NCBI RefSeq assembly: GCF_001580365.1
Contig: NZ_CP014480.1
Location: forward strand, 1,117,008 to 1,181,007
Direction: 5' to 3'
Length of the DNA stretch: 64,000 nucleotides
Origin: Kocuria turfanensis
GTDB taxonomy: Bacteria; Actinomycetota; Actinomycetes; Actinomycetales; Micrococcaceae
Positions 36,212-44,242 of this stretch are shown here, piece by piece (positions within the stretch are counted from its first letter, which is position 1; the number at the start of each line of letters is the position of its first letter). The notes beneath the pieces are model-generated. The model saw only the letters and a list, made by a program, of their open reading frames with translations. It did not search any database and was not told the DNA's origin. The translations under genes were made by a program, and so were the position numbers.

Positions 36212-38050
36212 TCAGTCGACGCGGACGGTCATCATGCCCTGGGAGTTGCTCTGCACGACCTCGATCCGGGTCCCGGTGCCCGCCACCAGCACGCTGCCCT
36301 GCGGGTTGGCCGGGTCGTAGTAGGCCCCCGGGTCGGTGTCGTCGAAGACCGGCACCCCGGCCCGCGCGGGCACCTCCAGGGTGGTCACGGCCCCGTTCAC
36401 CTCGCGGTGCAGGCTGATCGGGTCCGTCGGCTCCTTCCCGAAGGTGGCGTCGAACCCCTGGATGCGGTTGCGCACCAGCGCCCCGTCCGACCAGGTGAGG
36501 GCCTGCGGGTGGGCGTCGACCGGCAGGGCCAGCCCGGAGCCGGGGTGCTGGCGCGTGTTGTTGTTGCGCTGGGCCGTGTTCCAGTACGTGATGCTCAGCC
36601 CGTCCTGGTACGGGAAGTGCTCGACGGTGTCCGGCGCGGACTGCGGCCAGCCGAAGTTGTAGGGCCCGGTCCGCAGCGTCGCGTCGTAGCCGAGGTACTG
36701 CCGGTTCTCCGCGATGTAGTACCGGCCGTTGCCCTCGGCGTCCTCCGGCAGGGCCACGATCAGCGCCTGCGGGGCCTTGGTGGCGTGGAAGGACGGGCCG
36801 ATGCGGTGCGTCGAGCGCTCACCGGCGGTGGCCACCTCGTAGTCCAGCCAGCCCAGCTGCAGCTTCTCCCAGGCGCCCATGTGGTTGGGGGTGGTCCCGA
36901 TGGTGCCGTCCCCGTGACCCAGCCAGGACCCCGAGCTCATCAGCGTGGTGAACCCGGTGCCGTTCTCCCCGCCGCTGGTGTCGTAGAGGTCGGGCAGGCC
37001 GAGGTCGTGGGCGTACTCGTGGGCGAAGACGCCCAGCCCGCCGTTCTCCGGCTCGGTGGTGTAGTCGCGGATCCACAGCTCGGAGTCCCCGATCCGGACG
37101 CCCCCGAAGGGGTTGGCCTCGGGCCCGGTGGTCCCCCGGCCGGCCTGGCCGGCCGCCCAGCGGTGCGACCAGATGGCGGAGGAGTCCGCGCCGGCCTCCT
37201 CGCCCTCGCCGGCGTGGATGGCCTGGAAGTGGTCGATGTAGCCGTCGGCCTCGGCGAAGTCGCCGTCGCCGTCGTGGTCGTAGCGGTCCCACCGGTCGAA
37301 GCCGGACAGGTAGGCGTCGATCTCCTCGGCGGTCTTCCCCGCCTCGAGCTGCGCCGCGTACCAGGCGTCGGCGGTGTCCTGGATGAAGCGGGTCATGTCC
37401 GCCTGGCTCTCGGTCTCGCCGTAGCTGGCGGAGCTGTAGGGCACCGTGACCCAGTCGCTGACGTCGCCGTCGACCGTGTAGCGGCCGCTGGACATCTCCC
37501 CGTAGAGGGTCTTGAGGGACTCGCCCTCGTCGGCGAAGAACATGTCCAGGTAGTGCTCCCGGTCGAAGTCCTCCGTCCAATAGGTGGAGTTGTCGACGGC
37601 GCGGTCCGGCGCGGCGATGTCGTTGTGCACCGGCCCCGCGGGGGCGTCGGGGAAGCGCGGGTCGGCCTGGTCGCCGAACTCCACGAGGAAGGACAGGATC
37701 TGGTCGCTCCCCTGCAGGCCGTACTGGGCCCACTGGCCCGGTGCCACCTGCACCGACCGGGAGCCGCCGCGGTCCTGGACGGGGGCCTTCTCGGCGACGA
37801 CCAGCTCCACGGCCTGCTGGTTGCGCTCCCGGCGGGCCTCGGCGGCGCGGTCGGGGCGGTCGTCGGCCGCGGCGGCCAGTCCGTCCGCGCCCGGCGCACC
37901 GCCCGCGAGGTGCGCGGAGGGGGTGCCCTCGGCGGGGGCTGCCGTCGCGGGGACGGGGGCGAGGACGACGGCGCCGGTGACGGCGAGTGCCGCGGCGCAG
38001 CGTGCGCCGCGGCGGGTGATGTCGAGTGTCAAGGGGGGGCCTCGATTCAT
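36212..38050 (-). CDS. Secreted M6-family (immune inhibitor A-like) metalloprotease
   Basis: 612-residue extracellular zinc protease. Signal peptide with cleavage near residue 38 (VPATAAPAE), pro-region to about 110, then the catalytic domain. The zinc site HExxH is HEYAHDLG, followed by GLPDLYDTSGG and the conserved MSSGSW turn. Asp/Gly-rich stretches (DRYDHDGDGDFAEADGYID) look like calcium-binding loops. Family members degrade host or environmental proteins. ATG 38050 is used; a TTG six codons later is possible. It interrupts the usual xseA-xseB order and carries a LacI-type operator just upstream. Confidence 0.92.
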   Translation of the reverse strand: MNRGPPLTLDITRRGARCAAALAVTGAVVLAPVPATAAPAEGTPSAHLAGGAPGADGLAAAADDRPDRAAEARRERNQQAVELVVAEKAPVQDRGGSRSVQVAPGQWAQYGLQGSDQILSFLVEFGDQADPRFPDAPAGPVHNDIAAPDRAVDNSTYWTEDFDREHYLDMFFADEGESLKTLYGEMSSGRYTVDGDVSDWVTVPYSSASYGETESQADMTRFIQDTADAWYAAQLEAGKTAEEIDAYLSGFDRWDRYDHDGDGDFAEADGYIDHFQAIHAGEGEEAGADSSAIWSHRWAAGQAGRGTTGPEANPFGGVRIGDSELWIRDYTTEPENGGLGVFAHEYAHDLGLPDLYDTSGGENGTGFTTLMSSGSWLGHGDGTIGTTPNHMGAWEKLQLGWLDYEVATAGERSTHRIGPSFHATKAPQALIVALPEDAEGNGRYYIAENRQYLGYDATLRTGPYNFGWPQSAPDTVEHFPYQDGLSITYWNTAQRNNNTRQHPGSGLALPVDAHPQALTWSDGALVRNRIQGFDATFGKEPTDPISLHREVNGAVTTLEVPARAGVPVFDDTDPGAYYDPANPQGSVLVAGTGTRIEVVQSNSQGMMTVRVD

Positions 38051-38063
38051 GTGCCACTGCAAA

Positions 38064-38083
38064 TGGGAACGCTCCCGACGATA
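38064..38083 (-). promoter_or_regulatory. CebR-like LacI-family operator next to the protease -10 box
   Basis: Near-perfect palindrome 38064-38077 reads CGGGAGCGTTCCCA on the minus strand, 12 of 14 positions matching the CebR box TGGGAGCGCTCCCA of actinobacteria. A TATCGT -10 candidate lies at 38078-38083 (minus strand), directly upstream, so the operator would cover the transcription start, 13 bp before ATG 38050. That placement fits repression by a LacI-family sugar-responsive protein. Confidence 0.5.
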
Positions 38084-38252
38084 GGCCCGGACTGTCCGGT
38101 GAGATGTGCGACACACCCGGGCGCCGGGCGGGACCGGGCGCTCCGGGAGGGCGCGGGCACGGCCGGAGGTGGAAGAATGGGCGCAGCCGCGGACCGGACG
38201 AGGTCCGCCGTCCGCACCGCACGCACCCCACCCGCCGCAGAGAGGCCCCACC

Positions 38253-38519
38253 ATGGCGAGCACCGACCGTCCCGCAGCAGCGCCCGATCTGTCCGACATC
38301 GCGGACATGGGCTACGAGCAGGCCCGGGAGGAGCTCGTGCAGGTCGTCTCCCGGCTCGAGGCCGGAGGGACCTCGCTCGAGGAGTCCCTGGCCCTGTGGG
38401 AGCGCGGGGAGGCCCTGGCCACCCGCTGCGAGCAGTGGCTGGACGGCGCCCGCGAGCGCCTCGACGCCGCCCGGGCCCGCCGCGCGGACGCCGAGGGCGA
38501 CGACGACGCCCACGGCTGA
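38253..38519 (+). CDS. xseB: Exodeoxyribonuclease VII small subunit
   Basis: 88-residue helical subunit that assembles around the XseA coiled coils. The family core reads GYEQAREELVQVVSRLEAG followed by TSLEESLALWERGEALATRCEQWL, then an acidic/basic tail. AGAGAGGCCCC lies before ATG 38253. It normally directly follows xseA; here 2.15 kb carrying a protease gene on the other strand separates them. Convergent with ppk2. Confidence 0.95.
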   Translation: MASTDRPAAAPDLSDIADMGYEQAREELVQVVSRLEAGGTSLEESLALWERGEALATRCEQWLDGARERLDAARARRADAEGDDDAHG

Positions 38520-38589
38520 CCGGTCCCGGCACGCCGGCCGGGCAGGGCCGGCCGACCCGGGGCAGCGCCCCGGCGCGACGGCGGGCCGC

Positions 38590-39459
38590 TCAGAGCTCGG
38601 CGAGCCGCCGGCGCATCTCCTCGACGTCGTACTGGGGCTCCGGCCAGTCCAGGCGCAGACCCGCCAGGGCGGAGATCAGCAGGTCCTGGACCACGGCCCG
38701 GGCGTACCACTTCCGGTCGGTGGGCACCACGTACCACGGTGCGTGGTCGGCGTCGGTGGCGTCGATCGCCCGCTCGTAGGCCGCCATGTAGGTCTCCCAC
38801 CGGCTGCGGGCCGTGAGGTCCGAGGGGTCGAACTTCCACTGCTTCGTCCGGTCGCCCAGGCGGGCCATGAGGTTGCGGCGCTGCTCGTCCCGGCCCAGGT
38901 GCAGGAAGACCTTGACGATGACGGTGCCGTCGTCGGCCAGTTCCTGCTCGAAGTTCCGGATCTCGGTGTAGCGCCGTTCCAGCTGCCGGTCCTCGAGCAC
39001 GTCGTGGACCACGGGCACGAGCACGTCCTCGTAGTGGGAGCGGTCGAAGGCGCCGATCACGCCCGGGCGCGGCAGCTGCCGGCGGATGCGCTCGAGGAAG
39101 TGCTGGGACGCCTCCTCGGCCGTGGGCCGGCCGAAGCCGTGGGTGTGCACGCCGTGCGGGCTCAGCCGGCCGAGCACGTGCTGGATGACCCCGCCCTTGC
39201 CGGAGGTGTCCATGCCCTGGAGCACCAGCAGCACCCGGTGCCGGGCACCGGCGGTGGCCTCCGCGTAGATCAGCCGCTGCAGCTCGGCGAGCTCCCCCTC
39301 GCGGGCGGCCCGCAGGGCCGTGCCCAGCTTCTTGGTCCCGGAGAACCCGGGCGTGGACCCGGTGTCCACCTCGGCCAGGGCGAGTCCGGGCCGGGCGCGC
39401 AGCAGCGGCCGCACGTCCTGCTCGAAACCGGTGCCGGTCCTGCGGTCGGCGACGCTCAT
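38590..39459 (-). CDS. ppk2: Polyphosphate kinase 2 family protein
   Basis: 289-residue PPK2 that transfers phosphate between polyphosphate and nucleotides. Walker A reads LLVLQGMDTSGKGGVIQHVL (K in SGKGG) near residue 85, the Walker B region is VIGAFDRSHYEDVLVP, and the lid module has NFEQELADDGTVIVKVFLHL with arginines following. Single-domain length matches class I/III enzymes; whether ADP or AMP is the acceptor cannot be decided by eye. Encoded 104 bp upstream of alaA's tail side on the same strand, probably its own unit. It shares a polyphosphate theme with the CHAD protein at 46780. Confidence 0.93.
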   Translation of the reverse strand: MSVADRRTGTGFEQDVRPLLRARPGLALAEVDTGSTPGFSGTKKLGTALRAAREGELAELQRLIYAEATAGARHRVLLVLQGMDTSGKGGVIQHVLGRLSPHGVHTHGFGRPTAEEASQHFLERIRRQLPRPGVIGAFDRSHYEDVLVPVVHDVLEDRQLERRYTEIRNFEQELADDGTVIVKVFLHLGRDEQRRNLMARLGDRTKQWKFDPSDLTARSRWETYMAAYERAIDATDADHAPWYVVPTDRKWYARAVVQDLLISALAGLRLDWPEPQYDVEEMRRRLAEL

Positions 39460-39493
39460 GCTGGTCCTCCTGGGGTGCGGGGCGGACCGCCGT

Positions 39494-40711
39494 TCACTGG
39501 CGGTAGTTGCTGAGGAACTCCTCGATCCGGTCCAGGGCGGTGGCCAGCATCTCCACGGAGGGCAGGGTCACCAGCCGGAAGTGGTCGGGCTCGGGCCAGT
39601 TGAAGGCCCGGCCGTGGCTGACCAGGATCTTCTGCTCCTTGAGCAGGTCGAGGGCGAACTTCTCGTCGTCGACGATGTGGAACTTCTCCACGTCCAGCTT
39701 CGGGAACAGGTACAGGGCCCCGTCGGCCTGCCGGCAGGACACGCCGTCGATCTCGTTGAGCCGCCGGTGGGCGAGGTCGCGCTGGGCCTTCAGCCGGCCG
39801 CCGGGCAGGATCAGGTCGTTGATCGACTGGTAGCCGCCCAGGGCGGTCTGGATCGCGTGCTGGGCCGGGACGTTGGCGCACATCCGCATGTTGGCCAGCA
39901 GCTTGATCCCCTCGATGAAGCTCTCGGCCTTCCAGTTGGGGCCGGTGATCGCCAGCCACCCGGAGCGGTACCCGGCCACCCGGTAGGCCTTGGACAGCCC
40001 GGAGAACGTCAGGCAGAGGACGTCCTCCCCGGTGAGGCTCGCGGTGTTGATCATCTCCGCGTCCCCGTAGGTGATCTTCTCGTAGATCTCGTCGGCGAAC
40101 AGGATCAGCTCGTGCTCGGCGGCGAGGTCCACGATCGACTGGAGCACCTCGCGCGAGTAGACCGCGCCGGTGGGGTTGTTGGGGTTGATCACCACGATGC
40201 CGCGGGTGTTCGGGGTGATCTTCGCCGCGAGGTCCTTGAGGTCGGGGTTCCAGTCGTTGTCCTCGTCGCAGCGGTAGTGCACCGGGGTGCCGCCGGACAG
40301 GGCCACGGAGGCGGTCCACAGCGGGTAGTCCGGGGACGGGATGAGGATCTCGTCGCCGGGGTTGCACAGCGCCTGCAGGGTCATGGTGATCAGCTCGGAG
40401 ACGCCGTTGCCCAGGTACACGTCGTCGGTGTCCAGGTTCAGGATCCCGCGGGTCTGGTAGTACTGCACCACGGCGGTGCGCGCCGAGTAGATGCCACGGG
40501 AGTCCGAGTAGCCCTGCGCGTTGGGCAGGTTCTTGATCATGTCCACGAGGATCGCGTCGGGTGCCTCGAAGCCGAACGGTGCGGGGTTGCCGATGTTGAG
40601 CTTGAGGATCCGGTGGCCCTCCGCCTCCATGTGCTCCGCCTGCTCCAGCACGGGTCCGCGGATGTCGTAGAGGACGTTCTTGAGCTTGTCGGACTGCTTC
40701 ACCACTGACAT
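39494..40711 (-). CDS. alaA: Glutamate-pyruvate aminotransferase (AlaA-like)
   Basis: 405-residue class I PLP aminotransferase, the same length as E. coli AlaA. PLP lysine K241 lies in FSGLSKAYRVAGYRSGW; NPNNPTGAVY and FADEIYEKI carry the cofactor-binding Asn and Asp/Tyr; the C-terminal arginine is in DHFRLVTLPS. It makes alanine from pyruvate and glutamate. ATG 40711 is preferred to the GTG three codons upstream because AAGGTGG then sits 5-6 nt away. ppk2 starts 34 bp downstream of its stop on the same strand, so co-transcription is possible. Confidence 0.93.
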   Translation of the reverse strand: MSVVKQSDKLKNVLYDIRGPVLEQAEHMEAEGHRILKLNIGNPAPFGFEAPDAILVDMIKNLPNAQGYSDSRGIYSARTAVVQYYQTRGILNLDTDDVYLGNGVSELITMTLQALCNPGDEILIPSPDYPLWTASVALSGGTPVHYRCDEDNDWNPDLKDLAAKITPNTRGIVVINPNNPTGAVYSREVLQSIVDLAAEHELILFADEIYEKITYGDAEMINTASLTGEDVLCLTFSGLSKAYRVAGYRSGWLAITGPNWKAESFIEGIKLLANMRMCANVPAQHAIQTALGGYQSINDLILPGGRLKAQRDLAHRRLNEIDGVSCRQADGALYLFPKLDVEKFHIVDDEKFALDLLKEQKILVSHGRAFNWPEPDHFRLVTLPSVEMLATALDRIEEFLSNYRQ

Positions 40712-40755
40712 GCGGTCCACCTTACCCCCGGGCGGGGCGGCGCCCGGGGCGCCGC

Positions 40756-41784
40756 TCAGGTGTCGTCGCCGCCCTCGAGCCAGTACCGCGCGGCCTCCTC
40801 GGGGGTGTACGGATCACGGGCCGTGGTCATCCGCGTCATCAGCACGAGGTCGTCGGTGTCGATCTGCGCGGAGACCGCGTCGACGACGTCCACGGCGGCG
40901 TCGGGCAGCTCCTCGGTGCCGACCGGGACCACGCGCTGGGGGACGAAGTTGTTGAGCGGATCGGCGAGGACCACGAGGGCGTTGTCCTCGATCGCGGGCG
41001 AGGCCGTGAACAGGGCCGCGGCCTGGACCCGGTCGCCGAGGAGGGCGTCCACCAGCTCCTCCTGGTCGCCGAACGGCACGAAGCGTGCGGGGACGCACTC
41101 GTAGGCGTCCTCCAGGCCCTCCGGGCCGTAGGAGCGGCCCGCGAAGTCGAGGTCGGTGCCGAGGGCGAGCTCCTCGCACACGGGCCCGAGGTCCTCCAGG
41201 TCGTCGAGCTCGTGCTCCACTGCGGTCGCCCGGGTGACCACGACCGCCACCGTGTTCTCCGCCGGCGCCGGCTCGAGGGCTCGCAGGCCCTCCGGCAGGA
41301 CGTCGCGCACGCCGGAGAGCACGTCGTCGTCGTCCGCCCGCTCCTCGCCCAGGCCCAGCAGCTCGGAGAGGTCCTCGGCGAGGCCCCCGTCCTCGGGGGT
41401 GGGCGTGGGGCGGGGTGCGGCGGAGCCCGTGGGCGCCGGTGTCGCGGAGCCGACCGGGGCCCGTCCGCGCAGGTGCAGGTAGAGGTTGCCGGAGTAGTCG
41501 GCGACGAGGTCGGCGTCGCCGCGCTCCAGGGCCGCGAGGTAGTCCGCGCGCTCGGTCCCCGTCCCGACCACGGTGGCGTCGAAGCCGGCCTCCCGCAGCC
41601 GCCCGGCGTAGACGTGGGCGAGCACGGCCGTCTGCCCGGTGGGGCCGGCCGCGATCCGGACGGGGCCCGCCGGGTCGGCCGAGCCCGTGACCGGGGAGGT
41701 CGGCGCCGGGACCCCGGAGGTGCCGGCGCACCCGGTGAGCACGGTGAGGGCGAGCAGGCCGGCGGTCGTGCGGCGGCGCCTCAC
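40756..41784 (-). CDS. Osmoprotectant (glycine betaine/choline) ABC binding lipoprotein, orphan
   Basis: 342 residues of the OpuAC/OsmX-type substrate-binding family. Lipobox L-T-G-C with C19 (TVLTGCAGTSG). Core pieces are VRIAAGPTGQTAVLAHVYAG, GDADLVADYSGNLYLHL, and NTVAVVVTRATAVEHELDDLEDL. Odd points: a Pro/Thr/Ser and acidic insertion (about residues 112-150: SATPAPTGSAAPRPTPTPED, then an Asp run) splits the fold, and no permease or ATPase gene lies near. The start GTG overlaps the Nudix stop (GTGA), so the two are coupled. Substrate uncertain. Confidence 0.82.
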   Translation of the reverse strand: MRRRRTTAGLLALTVLTGCAGTSGVPAPTSPVTGSADPAGPVRIAAGPTGQTAVLAHVYAGRLREAGFDATVVGTGTERADYLAALERGDADLVADYSGNLYLHLRGRAPVGSATPAPTGSAAPRPTPTPEDGGLAEDLSELLGLGEERADDDDVLSGVRDVLPEGLRALEPAPAENTVAVVVTRATAVEHELDDLEDLGPVCEELALGTDLDFAGRSYGPEGLEDAYECVPARFVPFGDQEELVDALLGDRVQAAALFTASPAIEDNALVVLADPLNNFVPQRVVPVGTEELPDAAVDVVDAVSAQIDTDDLVLMTRMTTARDPYTPEEAARYWLEGGDDT

Positions 41785-42254
41785 CGGTCCCGCCCCGCGG
41801 GCCGCGCGGCGGCCGGGGCGACGCCGGCCAGGTCCAGGCCCACCGTCACCAGGCTCACCAGCGGCAGCTCCGGGACCTCGTGCAGCGGGAACCAGCGCGC
41901 CTCGTCCGAGGAGCCGTCCACCTCGGCGGTGAGCGTCCCGCCCGTGATGTGCGCCCGGTAGATGACGCGCAGCGCATGGAAGGGGCGCCCGCGCCCGTCC
42001 AGTCGCTCCTCGGGCCCCATGTGCCGGCTGTGCACACCGAGCAGCTCGTCGAGCTCCACGGTGTATCCCGTCTCCTCGGCGACCTCCCGCAGGGCGGTCT
42101 GCGCGGGCTGCTCCCCGATCTCCATGCCCCCGCCGGGCAGGCTCCACGCCCCCCGCAGGGTGGGGTGGCGGGGGTTCCAGTGGCTCAGCAGCACCGCCCC
42201 GTCCTCGACGACGACGGCGTAGGCACCCACCCGGGTGTCCATGGGGAAGCTCAT
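41781..42254 (-). CDS. Nudix hydrolase
   Basis: 157-residue pyrophosphohydrolase. The Nudix box is complete: G42-x5-E48-x7-R56-E57-V-x-E60-E61-x-G63 (GGMEIGEQPAQTALREVAEE plus TG). Substrate (nucleoside diphosphate-X, oxidised nucleotide or other) cannot be told from sequence. ATG 42254 lies 6 nt after a TAGAAT -10 box (42261-42266), so the mRNA is probably leaderless. It is the first gene of a two-gene unit with the binding lipoprotein and divergent from corA. Confidence 0.9.
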   Translation of the reverse strand: MSFPMDTRVGAYAVVVEDGAVLLSHWNPRHPTLRGAWSLPGGGMEIGEQPAQTALREVAEETGYTVELDELLGVHSRHMGPEERLDGRGRPFHALRVIYRAHITGGTLTAEVDGSSDEARWFPLHEVPELPLVSLVTVGLDLAGVAPAAARPAGRDR

Positions 42255-42325
42255 GGGCCCATTCTAGGAAGACCGCCCGGGAACCGACGACCGGCGGCGC
42301 GGCGGGCCCGGGGATAATGGGCCGC
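42255..42325. promoter_or_regulatory. Divergent leaderless promoters nudix / corA
   Basis: Minus-strand -10 TAGAAT (42261-42266), 6 nt before ATG 42254. Plus-strand -10 GATAAT (42313-42318), 7 nt before GTG 42326. The second box overlaps the earlier ATG at 42317, which argues against that codon as the corA start. Confidence 0.55.
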
Positions 42326-43360
42326 GTGAGCATCGTCGACAACGCCGTCTACCGGGACGGTCAGCGCATCGCCTCGCCCGCGACGCTCGAGGAGACCTAC
42401 CGGCTGCTCGCCCGGCTCCGGGCCGAGGACCCGCGGTGCACGGAGCCAGGGGGGCACTGCGTGCTGGCGTGGATCGGGCTGCACAGCCCCTCGGAGGAGG
42501 AGCTCGACTCCCTCGCCCGGCACTTCGGGCTGCACGAGCTGGCCATGGAGGACGTGCGGCAGGCCGAGCAGCGGCCCAAGCTGGACCGCTACGGCCGGAC
42601 CCTGTTCACGGTGCTGCGCCCGGCCGTCTACCAGGACGCCACCGAGACCGTCGACTTCGGGGAGATCCACATCTTCACGGGCCCGGACTTCGTGATCACC
42701 GTCCGCCGGTCCGAGCACGGCCGGGTGGGACGGGTCCGCGCCCGGGTGGAGGCCGAGCCGCGGCTGCTCGCCACCGGACCCGAGGCGGTGCTCTACGCGG
42801 TGCTCGACCAGACCGTGGACGACTACTACCCCGTCGTCCAGGGGCTGGAGAACGACATCGACGAGATCTCCGACGCCCTGTTCTCCGGCTCCGGCGACGG
42901 CCTGGTCTCCCAGCGGATCTACCAGCTCACCCGCGAGGTCAGCGCCTTCCACCGGGCGGTCGCCCCGCTGGAGATGGAGCTGCGGCGGTTCCTCGAGGAG
43001 CTCGACGACGCGGCCCTCGAGCTGCGGCACAGCCTGCGCGACGTCCTGGACCACCTGATCTTCGTCAACAACAAGGTCGAGGCCTTCCAGTCCTCTCTCA
43101 CCAACGCGCTGATGCTGGACTCCACCCAGCTCGCCGCGCGGCAGAACGAGGCCGCGATCGAGCAGAACGAGCAGATGAAGCGGATCTCGTCCTGGGCGGC
43201 GATCCTGTTCGCGCCCTCGATCATCGGCTCCGTGTACGGGATGAACTTCCGGTTCATGCCCGAGCTGTCCTGGGTGTGGGGCTACCCCATGGCCCTGGGC
43301 CTGATGCTGGTGACCGGTGTGGTGCTCTACGTGGTGTTCAGGCTCAAGCGCTGGCTGTGA
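42326..43360 (+). CDS. corA: CorA-type magnesium/cobalt channel
   Basis: 344-residue divalent cation channel. A large cytoplasmic alpha/beta funnel (LARHFGLHELAMEDVRQAEQ, FGEIHIFTGPDFVITVR) leads into a long stalk helix and two C-terminal transmembrane helices. The signature pore motif YGMNF sits at the end of helix 1 (FAPSIIGSVYGMNFRFMPEL), and the protein ends with a basic tail KRWL. GTG 42326 chosen on promoter spacing. Convergent with dedA. Confidence 0.95.
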   Translation: MSIVDNAVYRDGQRIASPATLEETYRLLARLRAEDPRCTEPGGHCVLAWIGLHSPSEEELDSLARHFGLHELAMEDVRQAEQRPKLDRYGRTLFTVLRPAVYQDATETVDFGEIHIFTGPDFVITVRRSEHGRVGRVRARVEAEPRLLATGPEAVLYAVLDQTVDDYYPVVQGLENDIDEISDALFSGSGDGLVSQRIYQLTREVSAFHRAVAPLEMELRRFLEELDDAALELRHSLRDVLDHLIFVNNKVEAFQSSLTNALMLDSTQLAARQNEAAIEQNEQMKRISSWAAILFAPSIIGSVYGMNFRFMPELSWVWGYPMALGLMLVTGVVLYVVFRLKRWL

Positions 43361-43369
43361 GCGCCGGGC

Positions 43370-44116
43370 TCAGGGCTCCCCGCGCTCGCGCCGGGCGGCG
43401 TCGGACAGTCCCCGGCGGTTGCGCAGCACCCGCTTGACCACCCACCAGGCCACGAGCACGGCGACCGTCACGAGCACGATCCGCGAGAAGACCCCGGCGT
43501 ACTGCTCGGCGAGGTGCCAGTTCTCCCCCAGGTAGAACCCGGCGAGCACGAACACGGTGTTCCAGATCAGCGACCCCGCGGTGCTCAGCAGCACGAAGGC
43601 CAGGAAGGACATCCGTTCGACCCCGGCCGGGATGGAGATCAGCGACCGGAAGATCGGGATCATCCGCCCGAAGAACACCGCCGCCCGGCCGTGGCGCTCG
43701 AACCACGCCTCGGTGCGGTCCAGGTCGTGCAGGTCCACCAGCGGCATCCGGTCGACGATCACCCGCAGCCGCCGCCGGCCCAGGGCCGCGCCGATCCAGT
43801 ACAGGGCGGTCGCCCCGAGCACCGCGCCCAGGGTGGTCCAGAAGATCGCCCCGGCCAGCGAGAAGTTGCCCTGGCTGGCGGTGAACCCGGCCAGCGGGAG
43901 GATCACCTCGGAGGGCAGCGGCGGGAAGAGGTTCTCCAGCGCCACCAGCAGACCGGCGCCCGGGGCGCCGATGGTCTCCATCACCTGCACCGCCCACTCC
44001 GCGACACCTCCCAGTCCCGCGGCCGCGCCGCCCGCGGCAGCCAGGTCCGGGGCGGCGTGGAGCGCGGGAGCGGTGGGTGCGAGCGCGGCGGGCAGGACGG
44101 AGCTGGCGGCAGTCAT
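43370..44116 (-). CDS. DedA-family membrane protein
   Basis: 248-residue polytopic membrane protein of the DedA/VTT family, thought to flip or recycle lipid carriers such as undecaprenyl phosphate and phospholipids. The reentrant motif region LVALENLFPPLPSEVILPLAG and the second loop ERHGRAAVFFGRMIPIFRSL with conserved acidic and arginine residues are intact; ISIPAGVERM follows. Helices fill the C-terminal half; the tail is basic. ATG 44116. Single gene, convergent with corA and divergent from mscS. Confidence 0.9.
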   Translation of the reverse strand: MTAASSVLPAALAPTAPALHAAPDLAAAGGAAAGLGGVAEWAVQVMETIGAPGAGLLVALENLFPPLPSEVILPLAGFTASQGNFSLAGAIFWTTLGAVLGATALYWIGAALGRRRLRVIVDRMPLVDLHDLDRTEAWFERHGRAAVFFGRMIPIFRSLISIPAGVERMSFLAFVLLSTAGSLIWNTVFVLAGFYLGENWHLAEQYAGVFSRIVLVTVAVLVAWWVVKRVLRNRRGLSDAARRERGEP

Positions 44117-44242
44117 GGGTCCTCGGGGCTGGGCGGGGCGGGGCGCGGTCGTCCCGCCGGGTCGACCCCCATTGTGCCCGATGCTCCACCGGGGCGGCTG
44201 GACGGCGTCCGGACCGGCGGGCGGGTTCGCTACGCTTCCCCC

